A stretch of 64,000 nucleotides of DNA from Streptomyces sp. CB00455 (GTDB taxonomy: Bacteria; Actinomycetota; Actinomycetes; Streptomycetales; Streptomycetaceae), in NCBI RefSeq assembly GCF_001905445.1, contig NZ_LIVQ01000002.1:62001-126000 (forward strand). Direction: 5' to 3'. Below are positions 9,519-16,567 of the stretch, piece after piece. Positions within the stretch are counted from its first letter, which is position 1. Every line of letters begins with the position of its first letter. Below the pieces are notes generated by a model. The model made no database searches. It was not told the DNA's origin and worked only from the letters and a program-made list of their open reading frames with translations. A program made the translations under genes and the position numbers.

Positions 9519-9535
9519 TTCGAGTACAGCTCGAA
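9519..9535. promoter_or_regulatory. Inverted repeat upstream of the aldehyde dehydrogenase
   Basis: TTCGAG-TACAG-CTCGAA, perfect 6-bp arms, 29 bases upstream of the ATG at 9490, in locally AT-richer DNA. A candidate operator for the polyamine locus. No regulator gene adjoins it. Confidence 0.35.
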
Positions 9536-9683
9536 TTGAGTGCCGATCCTGACAGAGGTGGTGCCCTCGGCCAAGGGATTCCGTTGTTGCCTTTTGATTA
9601 CGCGACGGAATCGGTCGACCATGTGTCGAGGCACACCCTAAAACCCGTACGAAGTGTCAGTGGCGGCTGCCAGACTCGCGTGC

Positions 9684-10238
9684 ATGGAGATGATCGATGA
9701 CCTGATCAAGCAGGTCAGCCGCGGTGAACGGGTGAAGTACCTGCCGTTCTGGGGCCACCGCCCGAGGCCGGACGGGAGCCTCGGCCCGAGCTGCCTCAGC
9801 CAGTGGTGGCCGTCCGAATTCACTGTGGGTGACACCCGGTACGCCACGGCCGAGCACTGGATGATGGCCGCCAAGGCCCGGCTGTTCGGGGACGCGGAGG
9901 CCGAGGCCGCGGTGCTGGCGGCGGCGAGCCCGGCAGCCGCGAAGAAGGCCGGCCGGCTGGTGCGCGGCTTCGACGAGGCCGTGTGGAAGCGCGAGCGCTA
10001 CGGGATCGTGGTCGAGGGCAGCATGCACAAGTTCGCCTCCGACCCGGCGCTGCGCTCGTACCTGCTGTCCACCGGCGACCGGGTCCTGGTCGAGGCCAGC
10101 CCGCTGGACCGGATCTGGGGCATCGGGCTGCCGGCCGACGACGCCCGCGCCCTGGACCCCGCCCGCTGGTGCGGCCTGAACCTCCTGGGCTTCGCCCTGA
10201 TGGAGGCCCGCGACCGCATACGGACGGCCGGCGCGTGA
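9684..10238 (+). CDS. NADAR family protein (ADP-ribose-related N-glycosidase)
   Basis: A 184-residue single-domain NADAR protein. Family marks in order: WPSEFTVGDTRYATAEHWM with the conserved Glu-His, then AAKARLFGD, GRLVRGFDEAVW, KFASDPALRSYLLSTGD, LVEASPLDRIWGIG and WCGLNLLGFALM. Characterised members cleave N-glycosidic bonds, either in riboflavin precursor intermediates (YbiA/RibX type) or ADP-ribosyl-guanine in DNA. Which applies here is unknown. The start is uncertain because no good ribosome site precedes ATG 9684; ATG 9690 is an alternative. Its TGA overlaps by four bases the GTG of a Nudix reading frame, so the two were evolved as a pair. Confidence 0.85.
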   Translation: MEMIDDLIKQVSRGERVKYLPFWGHRPRPDGSLGPSCLSQWWPSEFTVGDTRYATAEHWMMAAKARLFGDAEAEAAVLAAASPAAAKKAGRLVRGFDEAVWKRERYGIVVEGSMHKFASDPALRSYLLSTGDRVLVEASPLDRIWGIGLPADDARALDPARWCGLNLLGFALMEARDRIRTAGA

Positions 10239-10647
10239 CGGAACGCCGCCGGGTGGCGGCGGTGATCATCCGGGAGGGCGACGTGCTGATGGTGCGCGAG
10301 CGCGGCAGGGGGCCCACCGGCCGGCACGACGCGGCGGAGTACTGGACCTTGCCGGGCGGCGGAATCGAAGCCGGGGAGGACCCGCAGGAGGCGGTCCGGC
10401 GCGAGGTGCCGAGGAGGTCGGCCTGCGCGCGCTGGAGGTGCGGTTCGCGTGCGAGTCGCCCTACCCCTCCGGCTGGACCGCCTGCTACCGCGTCGACGTC
10501 GAAGACGGAGAGCCGCGGCTGGGGGTGGACACCGACCTGGAGTGCGACTGCCCGCGCATGGTCGGCCTCGTCTGGGTCCCGCTCACGCGCGGCCTCGCCG
10601 GCGACGACGTGATGGTACCGACGCTCCTGATGCCGGCGCAGGCCTGA
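10235..10647 (+). pseudogene. Nudix hydrolase, frameshifted inside the Nudix box
   Basis: GTG 10235 overlaps the NADAR stop (GTGA). The frame reads VTERRRVAAVIIREGDVLMV, then LPGGGIEAGEDPQEAVRREV, the front half of a Nudix box. At 10404-10412 the frame breaks: one missing base turns the expected EEVGL into an unrelated sequence, while the correct continuation EEVGLRALEVRF is present in the -1-shifted frame and runs to the TGA at 10647. Restoring one G would give a normal protein of about 137 residues with REVxEEVG intact. The break removes the catalytic glutamates, so this is either a fresh pseudogene or a sequencing error. Confidence 0.8.
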
Positions 10648-10685
10648 GGGACCGACGCGAATCGGCCACGGACAAGGCGGCCCCA

Positions 10686-11150
10686 GGGCCCGCCCGGGCG
10701 GGGCGGGCGCAGGCCGGGGGTGCCGGCAAGGCCGACGCAGGCCGGGGGTGCCGGCAAGGCCGCCGCAGGGCCCGCACGGGCGGGGCCGGCGCAGGCCGGG
10801 CCCGGGCGAGGCCGCCGCAGGGCCCGCACGGGCAAGGCGGGCGCAGGGCCGGGCGCGGGCGAGCCGGGCGCGGCACCCGCACGGGCGAAGCCGGCAGATG
10901 CCGGGTCCGGGCGAGGAGACGCAGGGCCCGTACGGGCAAGACCCCCGCAGCGGATCCGCACAAGGTCCCGCGCAGGCCCGCCGGGGCAAAGCCGGCGGAG
11001 GCCGGGTCCGCGCAAAGCCGCCGCAGGGCCCACACGGGCAGAGCCAGCGCGGCAGGTCCGGCAGGGCCCGCGCAGGTCGGGTCCAGGCGAGGCCGATGCG
11101 GGGCCCGTCCGGGCTGGGCGCGCGGGTGCGTGCGAGGCGGGTGCGGGTGG
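10686..11150. repeat. Imperfect tandem array of ~26-bp GC-rich units
   Basis: The 726-base gap between the Nudix remnant (ends 10647) and the DUF4190 gene (ends 11374) is mostly this array of about 17-18 degenerate units of 23-28 bases. One class reads GCAGGGCCCGCACGGGCAAG and contains the small palindrome GCCCGCACGGGC; the other has GCAGGCCGGGTCCGGGCGAG at that place, and the two tend to alternate, giving a ~52-bp higher-order period. Unit lengths are not multiples of three and drift, so it does not encode a protein repeat, although all frames stay open. No gene, promoter or terminator is recognisable in 11151-11373. Confidence 0.75.
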
Positions 11151-11373
11151 GGGGACCCTGCCGGGGCTCCGACGTCGCGTCGGCCTTCCCCGACCCGGCG
11201 GGGCTCCCGGCAGCGGCGGGGCGAGGTGTTGCGCCACGCTGGTCCGCCGGCTCAGCCGCAGAGGGCGCGGGGCCCGGCCACGGCACCCCGGCCGACTGCC
11301 CGCTGCCGGGCCCCGCCTCCGCCCCTTCCGGGGGCGTCGCCGGCCGGGCGCGGCCGGGCCGTCTGCGCTGCCG

Positions 11374-12132
11374 TCAGATCTTCTCGTGCATGCGGGAGTT
11401 GGAGTACGGGCTCTCGTAATCGGAGCTGTCGTCCCAGCCGTTCGCGAGCGGGCCGAATATGGCGGCGAGCACGAGGCCGCCCAGCACGATGCCGATCGCA
11501 CCGAGGATGATCCCGGCCAGTGCCATCCCGCCGTTGTCGGCCTCGCCCCTGGTCGCCTTGCCCTTGCCGAGGGCGCCGAAGACGACCGCGCCTATGCCGA
11601 GGGCTATCGCGAAGAAGCTGGTGATACAGCCGACGACGGACAGGATGCCGAGGACGAGGGCGGTGATGCCGAAGCCGTTGCTCCTGGGGGCCGCGTAGAG
11701 CGGGTATCCGCCAGGACCGGGATATCCGCCGTGGCCCGGGTGTCCGGCGTTGCCCGGGTATCCGGGATACCCCGGCCCGCCCGGGTACCCGGCGTCGCCG
11801 GGGTAGCCGTAGCCCGGCGCGGGCTGCGGCGGCGCGGGGTACCCGTAGGCGCTCGCGTCGGGCTGGGCCGGGTACCCGTACGCGGGCGCCGACCCGGGCG
11901 ACGGCTGCGGCTGGGCGTGGGGCTGGGGCTCGGTGTGGGGCTGCGGCTGGGCGTGGGGCTGGGCCTGGGGTATCCCGGCCCCCGGCATCCCGGCGACCGT
12001 CGGCTGGTCGTGCACCGGCGGCGGCCCCGACGCACCCGGCGCAGCCGGTGTGCCCCCGCGCTTGCCCAGGTCCACCGCCGGCCGCTCCGGCGGCGCCCAC
12101 GGATCCCTCGGCTCAGGGCTCTGGTCGGTCAT
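11374..12132 (-). CDS. DUF4190-type membrane protein with Pro/Gly-rich N-terminus
   Basis: A 252-residue protein. Residues 1-155 are low complexity: a PQPH repeat tract, then repeated GYPG/GYPA units. The C-terminal ~100 residues hold two hydrophobic hairpins of the DUF4190 family (GITALVLGILSVVGC and MALAGIILGAIGIVLGG). It is probably a small cell-membrane protein with a disordered cytoplasmic tail. Function is unknown. ATG 12132 follows a GGGGGG ribosome site. It is divergent from the adenosine deaminase gene, with 111 bases between the two starts. Confidence 0.8.
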   Translation of the reverse strand: MTDQSPEPRDPWAPPERPAVDLGKRGGTPAAPGASGPPPVHDQPTVAGMPGAGIPQAQPHAQPQPHTEPQPHAQPQPSPGSAPAYGYPAQPDASAYGYPAPPQPAPGYGYPGDAGYPGGPGYPGYPGNAGHPGHGGYPGPGGYPLYAAPRSNGFGITALVLGILSVVGCITSFFAIALGIGAVVFGALGKGKATRGEADNGGMALAGIILGAIGIVLGGLVLAAIFGPLANGWDDSSDYESPYSNSRMHEKI

Positions 12133-12243
12133 GCGGCGCCCCCCTCTCGTACAGCCATGCTAAGCGCTGCCACCGACAGTCACGGGCGTGCCTACGATGA
12201 AGCCCGACCCGACCGCACCCGCACGCTCCCGGAAGGCACCTCC

Positions 12244-13269
12244 ATGACCGACCTGCACCCCTTCATCGCCGGGCTGCCCAAGGCCGAACTCCACGTCCAC
12301 CACGTCGGCTCGGCCTCACCGCGCATCGTGGCCGAGCTCGCCTCCCGGCACCCCGACTCGAAGGTCCCGACCGATCCCGAGGCCCTCGCCGACTACTTCA
12401 CCTTCACCGACTTCGCGCACTTCGTCGAGGTCTACCTGTCGGTGGTGGACCTGGTCCGCACCCCCGAGGACGTGCGGACCCTGACCTTCGAGGTCGCCCG
12501 CGACATGGCGCGGCAGAACATCCGCTACGCCGAACTGACCATCACCCCGTACTCGTCCACCCGCCGCGGCATCGACGAGAAGGCCTTCATGGAGGCCATC
12601 GAGGACGCCCGCAGGGCCGCCGAGTCGCAACTCGGCGTCATCCTGCGCTGGTGCTTCGACATCCCCGGCGAGGCCGGTCTGGAGGCGGCCGCGGAGACCG
12701 CCCGTCTCGCCGTGGACCTGCGCCCCGAGGGACTGGTCTCCTTCGGCCTCGGCGGCCCCGAGATCGGCGTCCCGCGCCCGCAGTTCAAGCCGTACTTCGA
12801 CCAGGCCCGCGCCGCCGGCCTGCACAGCGTGCCGCACGCCGGCGAGACGACCGGCCCGCAGACCATCTGGGACTCCATCCGCGAGCTGGGCGCCGAGCGC
12901 ATCGGCCACGGCACGAGCGCCACCCAGGACCCGGAGCTCCTCGCCTACCTCGCCGAGCACCGCATCGCCCTGGAGGTCTGCCCGACGTCCAACATCGCCA
13001 CCCGCGCGGTCTCCGACCTCGACCTCCACCCGGTCAAGGAGATGGTCGCCGCCGGCGTGCTCGTGACCATCAACAGCGACGACCCGCCGATGTTCGGATC
13101 CGACCTCAACAACGAGTACGCGGTCGCGGCGCGCCTGCTCGGTCTCGACGAGCGCGGTCTCGCCCGGCTCGCCAAGAACGCCGTGGAGGCCTCCTTCCTC
13201 GACGAGGCGGGCAAGGCGAAGCTCAACACGGAGATCGACACGTACACCTCGCAATGGCTCGCGCGCTGA
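12244..13269 (+). CDS. add: Adenosine deaminase
   Basis: A 341-residue metal-dependent deaminase converting adenosine to inosine in purine salvage. Metal ligands are in ELHVHHVGS (His17, His19), with further family blocks at PHAGETTGP, RIGHGT and NSDDPPMFG (the Asp pair). ATG 12244 has GGAAGG seven bases upstream. The first motif reads HHVGSASP rather than the common HLEGSLRP, a variant I know from streptomycete paralogues, so deamination of adenosine itself is likely but not certain. Confidence 0.85.
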   Translation: MTDLHPFIAGLPKAELHVHHVGSASPRIVAELASRHPDSKVPTDPEALADYFTFTDFAHFVEVYLSVVDLVRTPEDVRTLTFEVARDMARQNIRYAELTITPYSSTRRGIDEKAFMEAIEDARRAAESQLGVILRWCFDIPGEAGLEAAAETARLAVDLRPEGLVSFGLGGPEIGVPRPQFKPYFDQARAAGLHSVPHAGETTGPQTIWDSIRELGAERIGHGTSATQDPELLAYLAEHRIALEVCPTSNIATRAVSDLDLHPVKEMVAAGVLVTINSDDPPMFGSDLNNEYAVAARLLGLDERGLARLAKNAVEASFLDEAGKAKLNTEIDTYTSQWLAR

Positions 13270-13291
13270 GATCCCGCCGAGAATGGGGGTC

Positions 13292-13981
13292 ATGCGCACC
13301 CTGACTGCCGTCGGCCACCGCGGCGATCCCTACCGAGTCCGCGAGAACACCCTGGCCTCGATCCGCTCCGCCTTCGCACGGGGGGCGGACGCGGTCGAGA
13401 TCGACGTACGGCTCACCCGCGACGGGGTCCCGGTCCTGCTCCACGACGAGACGCTCCAGCGGCTGTGGGGCCATGACGTGCGCCTCGACGCCGTCACGGC
13501 CCCACAGCTGCGGGAACTGACGGGGGGTGGCATCCCCACCCTGCGCGAGGCCCTGACGGCGGCCGGGGCGGGGCGGGTCATGCTCGACCTGCCCGGTGCC
13601 TCCTACGAGGCGGTGCGCACCGTCGTGGACCTGGTCCGCGAGTGCGGGGCGCGCGAGCGCGCGTACTACTGCGCGGGCCCCAGGACCATGCTGGCGGTCC
13701 GCGCCGCCGATCCGGCCGCGGAGATCGCCCTGACCTGGACGACGCTGTCGCCGCCGCGCCGGGTCCTGATCGACGCGGTGGAGCCGCGGTGGCTCAACTA
13801 CCGTTTCGGCCTGGTCGGTCCGGAGCTGGTGGAGGCGCTCCACCGGGACGGCCTGCTGGTGTCGGCCTGGACCGCGGACACCAAGTGGGCGATGCGGGGG
13901 CTCGTCGCGGCCGGCGTCGACTCGATCACCACGAACCGGGTGGACGCGCTGGCCGCGGTGCGGGCCGAGTCCGGCCGGTGA
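13292..13981 (+). CDS. Glycerophosphodiester phosphodiesterase
   Basis: A 229-residue GDPD-family TIM barrel that hydrolyses glycerophosphodiesters to an alcohol and glycerol 3-phosphate. Catalytic and metal motifs: HRGDPYRVRENT (His9, Arg10, Glu18), EIDVRLTRDG (Glu37, Asp39) and LLHDETL (His51). No signal peptide is seen, so it is cytoplasmic. It starts 22 bases after the adenosine deaminase stop, probably in one transcript. ATG 13292 follows GGGGGT; ATG 13283 is an alternative adding three residues. Confidence 0.88.
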   Translation: MRTLTAVGHRGDPYRVRENTLASIRSAFARGADAVEIDVRLTRDGVPVLLHDETLQRLWGHDVRLDAVTAPQLRELTGGGIPTLREALTAAGAGRVMLDLPGASYEAVRTVVDLVRECGARERAYYCAGPRTMLAVRAADPAAEIALTWTTLSPPRRVLIDAVEPRWLNYRFGLVGPELVEALHRDGLLVSAWTADTKWAMRGLVAAGVDSITTNRVDALAAVRAESGR

Positions 13982-14024
13982 GACCCGGGCGCGCGGTCGT
14001 CGCCCGGGTACGCCGGGCCCGGCC

Positions 14025-14149
14025 GTGGACCTGGGCCCGGTCCGGCTGGAGGTGCTGACGGTCCGGGAGCGGGAGACGCTGCTGCACCTGGGGCGGGGCT
14101 GTCGAATGCGGAGATGGCGGCGGCGATGGTGGAGAGCGAGCACACGGTG
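14025..14149 (+). pseudogene. LuxR-type helix-turn-helix fragment
   Basis: Translation gives VRLEVLTVRERETLLHLGRG and, after a one-base deletion near 14099, SNAEMAAAMVESEHTV, which together form most of a LuxR/NarL C-terminal HTH. The final recognition-helix extension and any receiver domain are absent, and the sequence then runs into an unrelated remnant. A dead response-regulator end. Confidence 0.7.
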
Positions 14150-14164
14150 CCGGCGGACGGGCCG

Positions 14165-14649
14165 GGTGACTCCTTCGAGGCGCAGTGGGAGCACCGCTTC
14201 GATGTGACCGATCCGCGCCGGCAGATCGCCAACGCCCTGTGCAAGGGGCCGGAGTTCGCGGCCGGTGACGCCCAGCACTACCTGAACATCAGGCGGCGGG
14301 CGACATGATCTCGACGACGGCCGATCTGGAGCGGTTCACCCTCGCCCTGTTCGCCGGGCGGGTCGTGCTGAAGCCGCTGTTGAAGGAGACCATGTTCGCG
14401 GTGCCGGCGGTGGCGGACTTCACGAGCGGCAAATCCGCCACGCTCACCGCCGGCTTCTCCCGGATCGTCCTGCCCCACGGCACGGAGGCCTGGGGCAAGA
14501 CCGGCGGCCGGCACGGCTACAACACCGCGACAGGCGGGACGATCGACGGATCGCGGACCTTGGTCTACTCGGTGAACTCCACGGACGCGAAGGGCGAGGA
14601 GACGAATCCGGTCGCCTTCGGCATCGTCCTGGCGGCCTTCGCCAAGTAG
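14165..14649 (+). pseudogene. Remnant of serine hydrolase / DD-peptidase (S12 family)
   Basis: The first part (DVTDPRRQIANAL then FAAGDAQHYLN) matches the region before the Tyr-x-Asn motif of D-alanyl-D-alanine carboxypeptidase / class C beta-lactamase-like enzymes. A frameshift and an internal deletion follow at about 14290. The rest (AAGDMISTTADLERFTLALF, then WGKTGGRHGYN with the His/Lys-Thr-Gly-like box, to the TAG at 14649) is the C-terminal end of the same family. The N-terminal SxxK serine motif is missing, so it cannot be active. Confidence 0.72.
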
Positions 14650-14655
14650 CAGCGC

Positions 14656-15219
14656 TCAGGCATGGACCGGGGTGGCCGCCCCGCCACCGGCCCCACCACC
14701 GCCCCCGGCGTCGGCCCCACCACCGCCCCCGGCTTCGGGAAGGGTTTCGGGCAGGGCTTCGGGCAGGGCTTCCAGTCGCTTGATCATGCGGCGCAGGATC
14801 AAGAGGGGGACCACCCCGAAGACGCCGAAGGACATGTCGATGACGCTCCACCAGAAGGGGATGCCGCGGATCGGGCCGCAGATCAGGGCCAGCGGGACGA
14901 TGCCGGCGCAGGCGATCATGCCCGCCTCGACGATCCAGATGTTGCGGACGGGGTCGCGGTGGACGCCGTAGAAGAAGACGGCGATGACGAGGTGGGCGAA
15001 GGCGAGCCAGTCGGTGCCGTAGAGGAGGAAGGGGTACGCGGCGTCGGCCTGGTCAAGTCCGTCCCCCACCCGCCGCAGCCACTCGTTGTCGATCAGGGCG
15101 TTGGCCCAGCGGAGCTCGCTGACGAGGGGGAAGGCGGTCAGGCCGCTGAGCACGAGGCAGACGAGGAACAAGGTCAACCAGGCACGGACCCGCCGCTGAA
15201 GGGCGCTTCTCTCGTTCAT
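14656..15219 (-). CDS. Four-span membrane protein, function unknown
   Basis: A 187-residue integral membrane protein. Four hydrophobic segments are clear: LTLFLVCLVLSGLTAFPLV, the LAFAHLVIAVFFYGV segment, AGMIACAGIVPLALICG and FGVFGVVPLLIL. The C-terminus is low complexity, with ALPE repeats followed by Gly-rich stretches. ATG 15219 is preferred to ATG 15249, because the latter would put the start inside a palindromic operator. I recognise no family function. The two palindromes just upstream suggest tight control by a repressor not present in the immediate neighbourhood. Confidence 0.8.
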   Translation of the reverse strand: MNERSALQRRVRAWLTLFLVCLVLSGLTAFPLVSELRWANALIDNEWLRRVGDGLDQADAAYPFLLYGTDWLAFAHLVIAVFFYGVHRDPVRNIWIVEAGMIACAGIVPLALICGPIRGIPFWWSVIDMSFGVFGVVPLLILRRMIKRLEALPEALPETLPEAGGGGGADAGGGGGAGGGAATPVHA

Positions 15220-15242
15220 GCAAGGAAGCCTACCCGCCCTTT

Positions 15243-15276
15243 TGAACATGTTCAGCCAATTCCCTGAACATGTTCA
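15243..15276. promoter_or_regulatory. Two tandem 12-bp palindromic operators
   Basis: TGAACATGTTCA occurs twice, at 15243-15254 and 15265-15276. Each is a perfect 12-bp palindrome, and the centres are 22 bp apart, two helical turns, so two dimers could bind the same DNA face. They lie 24-57 bases upstream of the ATG at 15219 and 20 bases or more downstream of the potD-like gene stop. Confidence 0.7.
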
Positions 15277-15296
15277 ACTCATGGTTCGCGAAGGGG

Positions 15297-16475
15297 TCAG
15301 AGCCCGACGATGGCGTTCCACCGGCGGGCGAGGGAGCGGCGCTGCGCCGAGGAGATGTCGCGGGCGACGACCAGCCGCTTGCGCATGTCGTCGTCGGGAA
15401 AGATCAGCGGGTTCTCGGCGAGTTCGGCGGTCTCCCTCTCCTCGGAGCGGGCCAGGACCTCGCGGGCGGCGGGCACCGGGCAGACGTAGTTGACGGAGGC
15501 GGCGAGCGCCGCGGCCACCTCCGGCGCGTAGTAGTGGTCGATCAGGGCTTCGGCATTGGCCTTGTGCCGGGCCAGGTTGGGCACGAGCAGGCTCTCCGCC
15601 CACAGCTCGGCCCCCTCTTCGGGGACCACGAATTCGATGTCGGGGTTGTCGGCCCGGAGCTGGATGGCGTCGCCGGAGTAGGCCTGGCAGGCCAGGACGT
15701 CGCCCTTGCTCAGATCGGAGGTGTAGTCGTTGCCGGTGAAGCGGCGGATGTGCTTCTTCTTCACCATGGCCTCGACCTGGTCGCACATCCGGTGGAAGTC
15801 GGATTCGGTCCAGCGGGTGACGTCCACTCCGTCGCCCTGCATCAGGAGGGCGAAGGATTCGTCGAGGCCGGAGAAGAGGGTGACCCTGCCCGCGAGGTCC
15901 GGCTGCCACAGGTCCTTGACCGACCTGATCTCGCGCCCCAGGGCCTTGCGGTTGTAGGCGATGCCGGTGATGCCCGACTGCCAGGGGACGGTGTGCAGCC
16001 GGCCGTCGTCGAAGGCGGGGGAACGCAGCTGCGGGTCGAGGTGGCGGGCCACGTTGGTCTGCGCCGAGCGGTCCATCTTCTGGGCCCAGCCCAGGTGGAC
16101 GAAGCGGGCTGCCATCCAGTCACTGACCACGACCAGGTCGTGGCCGGTCTCCTGGTGGTTCATCAGGGCCGGGCTGACCTTGCCGAAGAACTCGTCGTTG
16201 TCGTTGATCTCCTCGGTGTACCGGACCTCGATGCCGGTCTGCTCCGTGAAGGCGTCCAGCGTCGGGCGGCGCGCCTCGTCCTCGTCATCGGTGTCGATGT
16301 AGAGGGGCCAGTTGGAGAAGGAGACGCTCCGGTCCCGCCCCGAGCGGTCGGGGCCTTCGCGCCGGTCCTGCGGGACGTAGGCGGCCGGCACCCCGCAGCC
16401 GGCGAGGGCGGCCAGCAGGCCCGTGGAACCGAGGCCGCGCAGCGCGGCGCGGCGGGAGAAGGCGAGTTCAGGCAT
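15297..16475 (-). CDS. PotD-like polyamine-binding lipoprotein (second copy)
   Basis: A 392-residue solute-binding protein paralogous to the PotD at 6613. It has a twin-arginine signal (SRRAALRG, Arg 8-9) and lipobox LAGC with Cys27, so Tat export and lipid anchoring are likely. Shared blocks include VSFSNWPLYIDTDDEDE, FTGNDYTSDLSKGDVLACQA and NYVCPVPAAREVL. No ABC permease or ATPase gene adjoins it; it may feed the PotABC complex encoded at 3615-6495. I chose ATG 16475 over ATG 16517 because the intervening codons (TCT, ATT, CCT, GCT) are atypical and the upstream ATG lies in a palindrome. Confidence 0.88.
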   Translation of the reverse strand: MPELAFSRRAALRGLGSTGLLAALAGCGVPAAYVPQDRREGPDRSGRDRSVSFSNWPLYIDTDDEDEARRPTLDAFTEQTGIEVRYTEEINDNDEFFGKVSPALMNHQETGHDLVVVSDWMAARFVHLGWAQKMDRSAQTNVARHLDPQLRSPAFDDGRLHTVPWQSGITGIAYNRKALGREIRSVKDLWQPDLAGRVTLFSGLDESFALLMQGDGVDVTRWTESDFHRMCDQVEAMVKKKHIRRFTGNDYTSDLSKGDVLACQAYSGDAIQLRADNPDIEFVVPEEGAELWAESLLVPNLARHKANAEALIDHYYAPEVAAALAASVNYVCPVPAAREVLARSEERETAELAENPLIFPDDDMRKRLVVARDISSAQRRSLARRWNAIVGL

Positions 16476-16510
16476 GGGCACAGCCTGGGCGAACGCCGAA
16501 GGGCGGGCAA

Positions 16511-16525
16511 TAGACATGATGTCTA
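16511..16525. promoter_or_regulatory. 15-bp palindrome upstream of the second potD gene
   Basis: TAGACAT-G-ATGTCTA, perfect 7-bp arms around one base, 36-50 bases upstream of the chosen ATG at 16475, in the 92-base gap after the aldehyde dehydrogenase. A good operator candidate, of the size bound by GntR- or Lrp-type dimers. Confidence 0.55.
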
Positions 16526-16546
16526 CCGCCCGCCCCTTCAACGCTG

Positions 16547-16559
16547 TGCTGTGACCGGT
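16547..16559 (-). repeat. Inverted 13-bp copy of the 20-bp repeat
   Basis: The complement reads ccggtcacagcac, identical to the last 13 bases of the repeat at 7953-7972 and 28025-28044. Its place between an aldehyde dehydrogenase stop and a potD-like gene parallels copy 1, but the orientation relative to the genes is reversed. Confidence 0.4.
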
Positions 16560-16567
16560 GCGGCCGA

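Noticed and set aside
10720..13269. One very long open frame running from the repeat array into adenosine deaminase
   Set aside because: The array has no stops in any frame because of its composition. The adenosine deaminase has its own ATG and GGAAGG site at 12244, and the upstream part has no protein-like composition.
15219..15249. Upstream ATG for the four-span membrane protein
   Set aside because: It would place the start inside the first palindrome and has no ribosome site; ATG 15219 is followed by a normal N-terminus.
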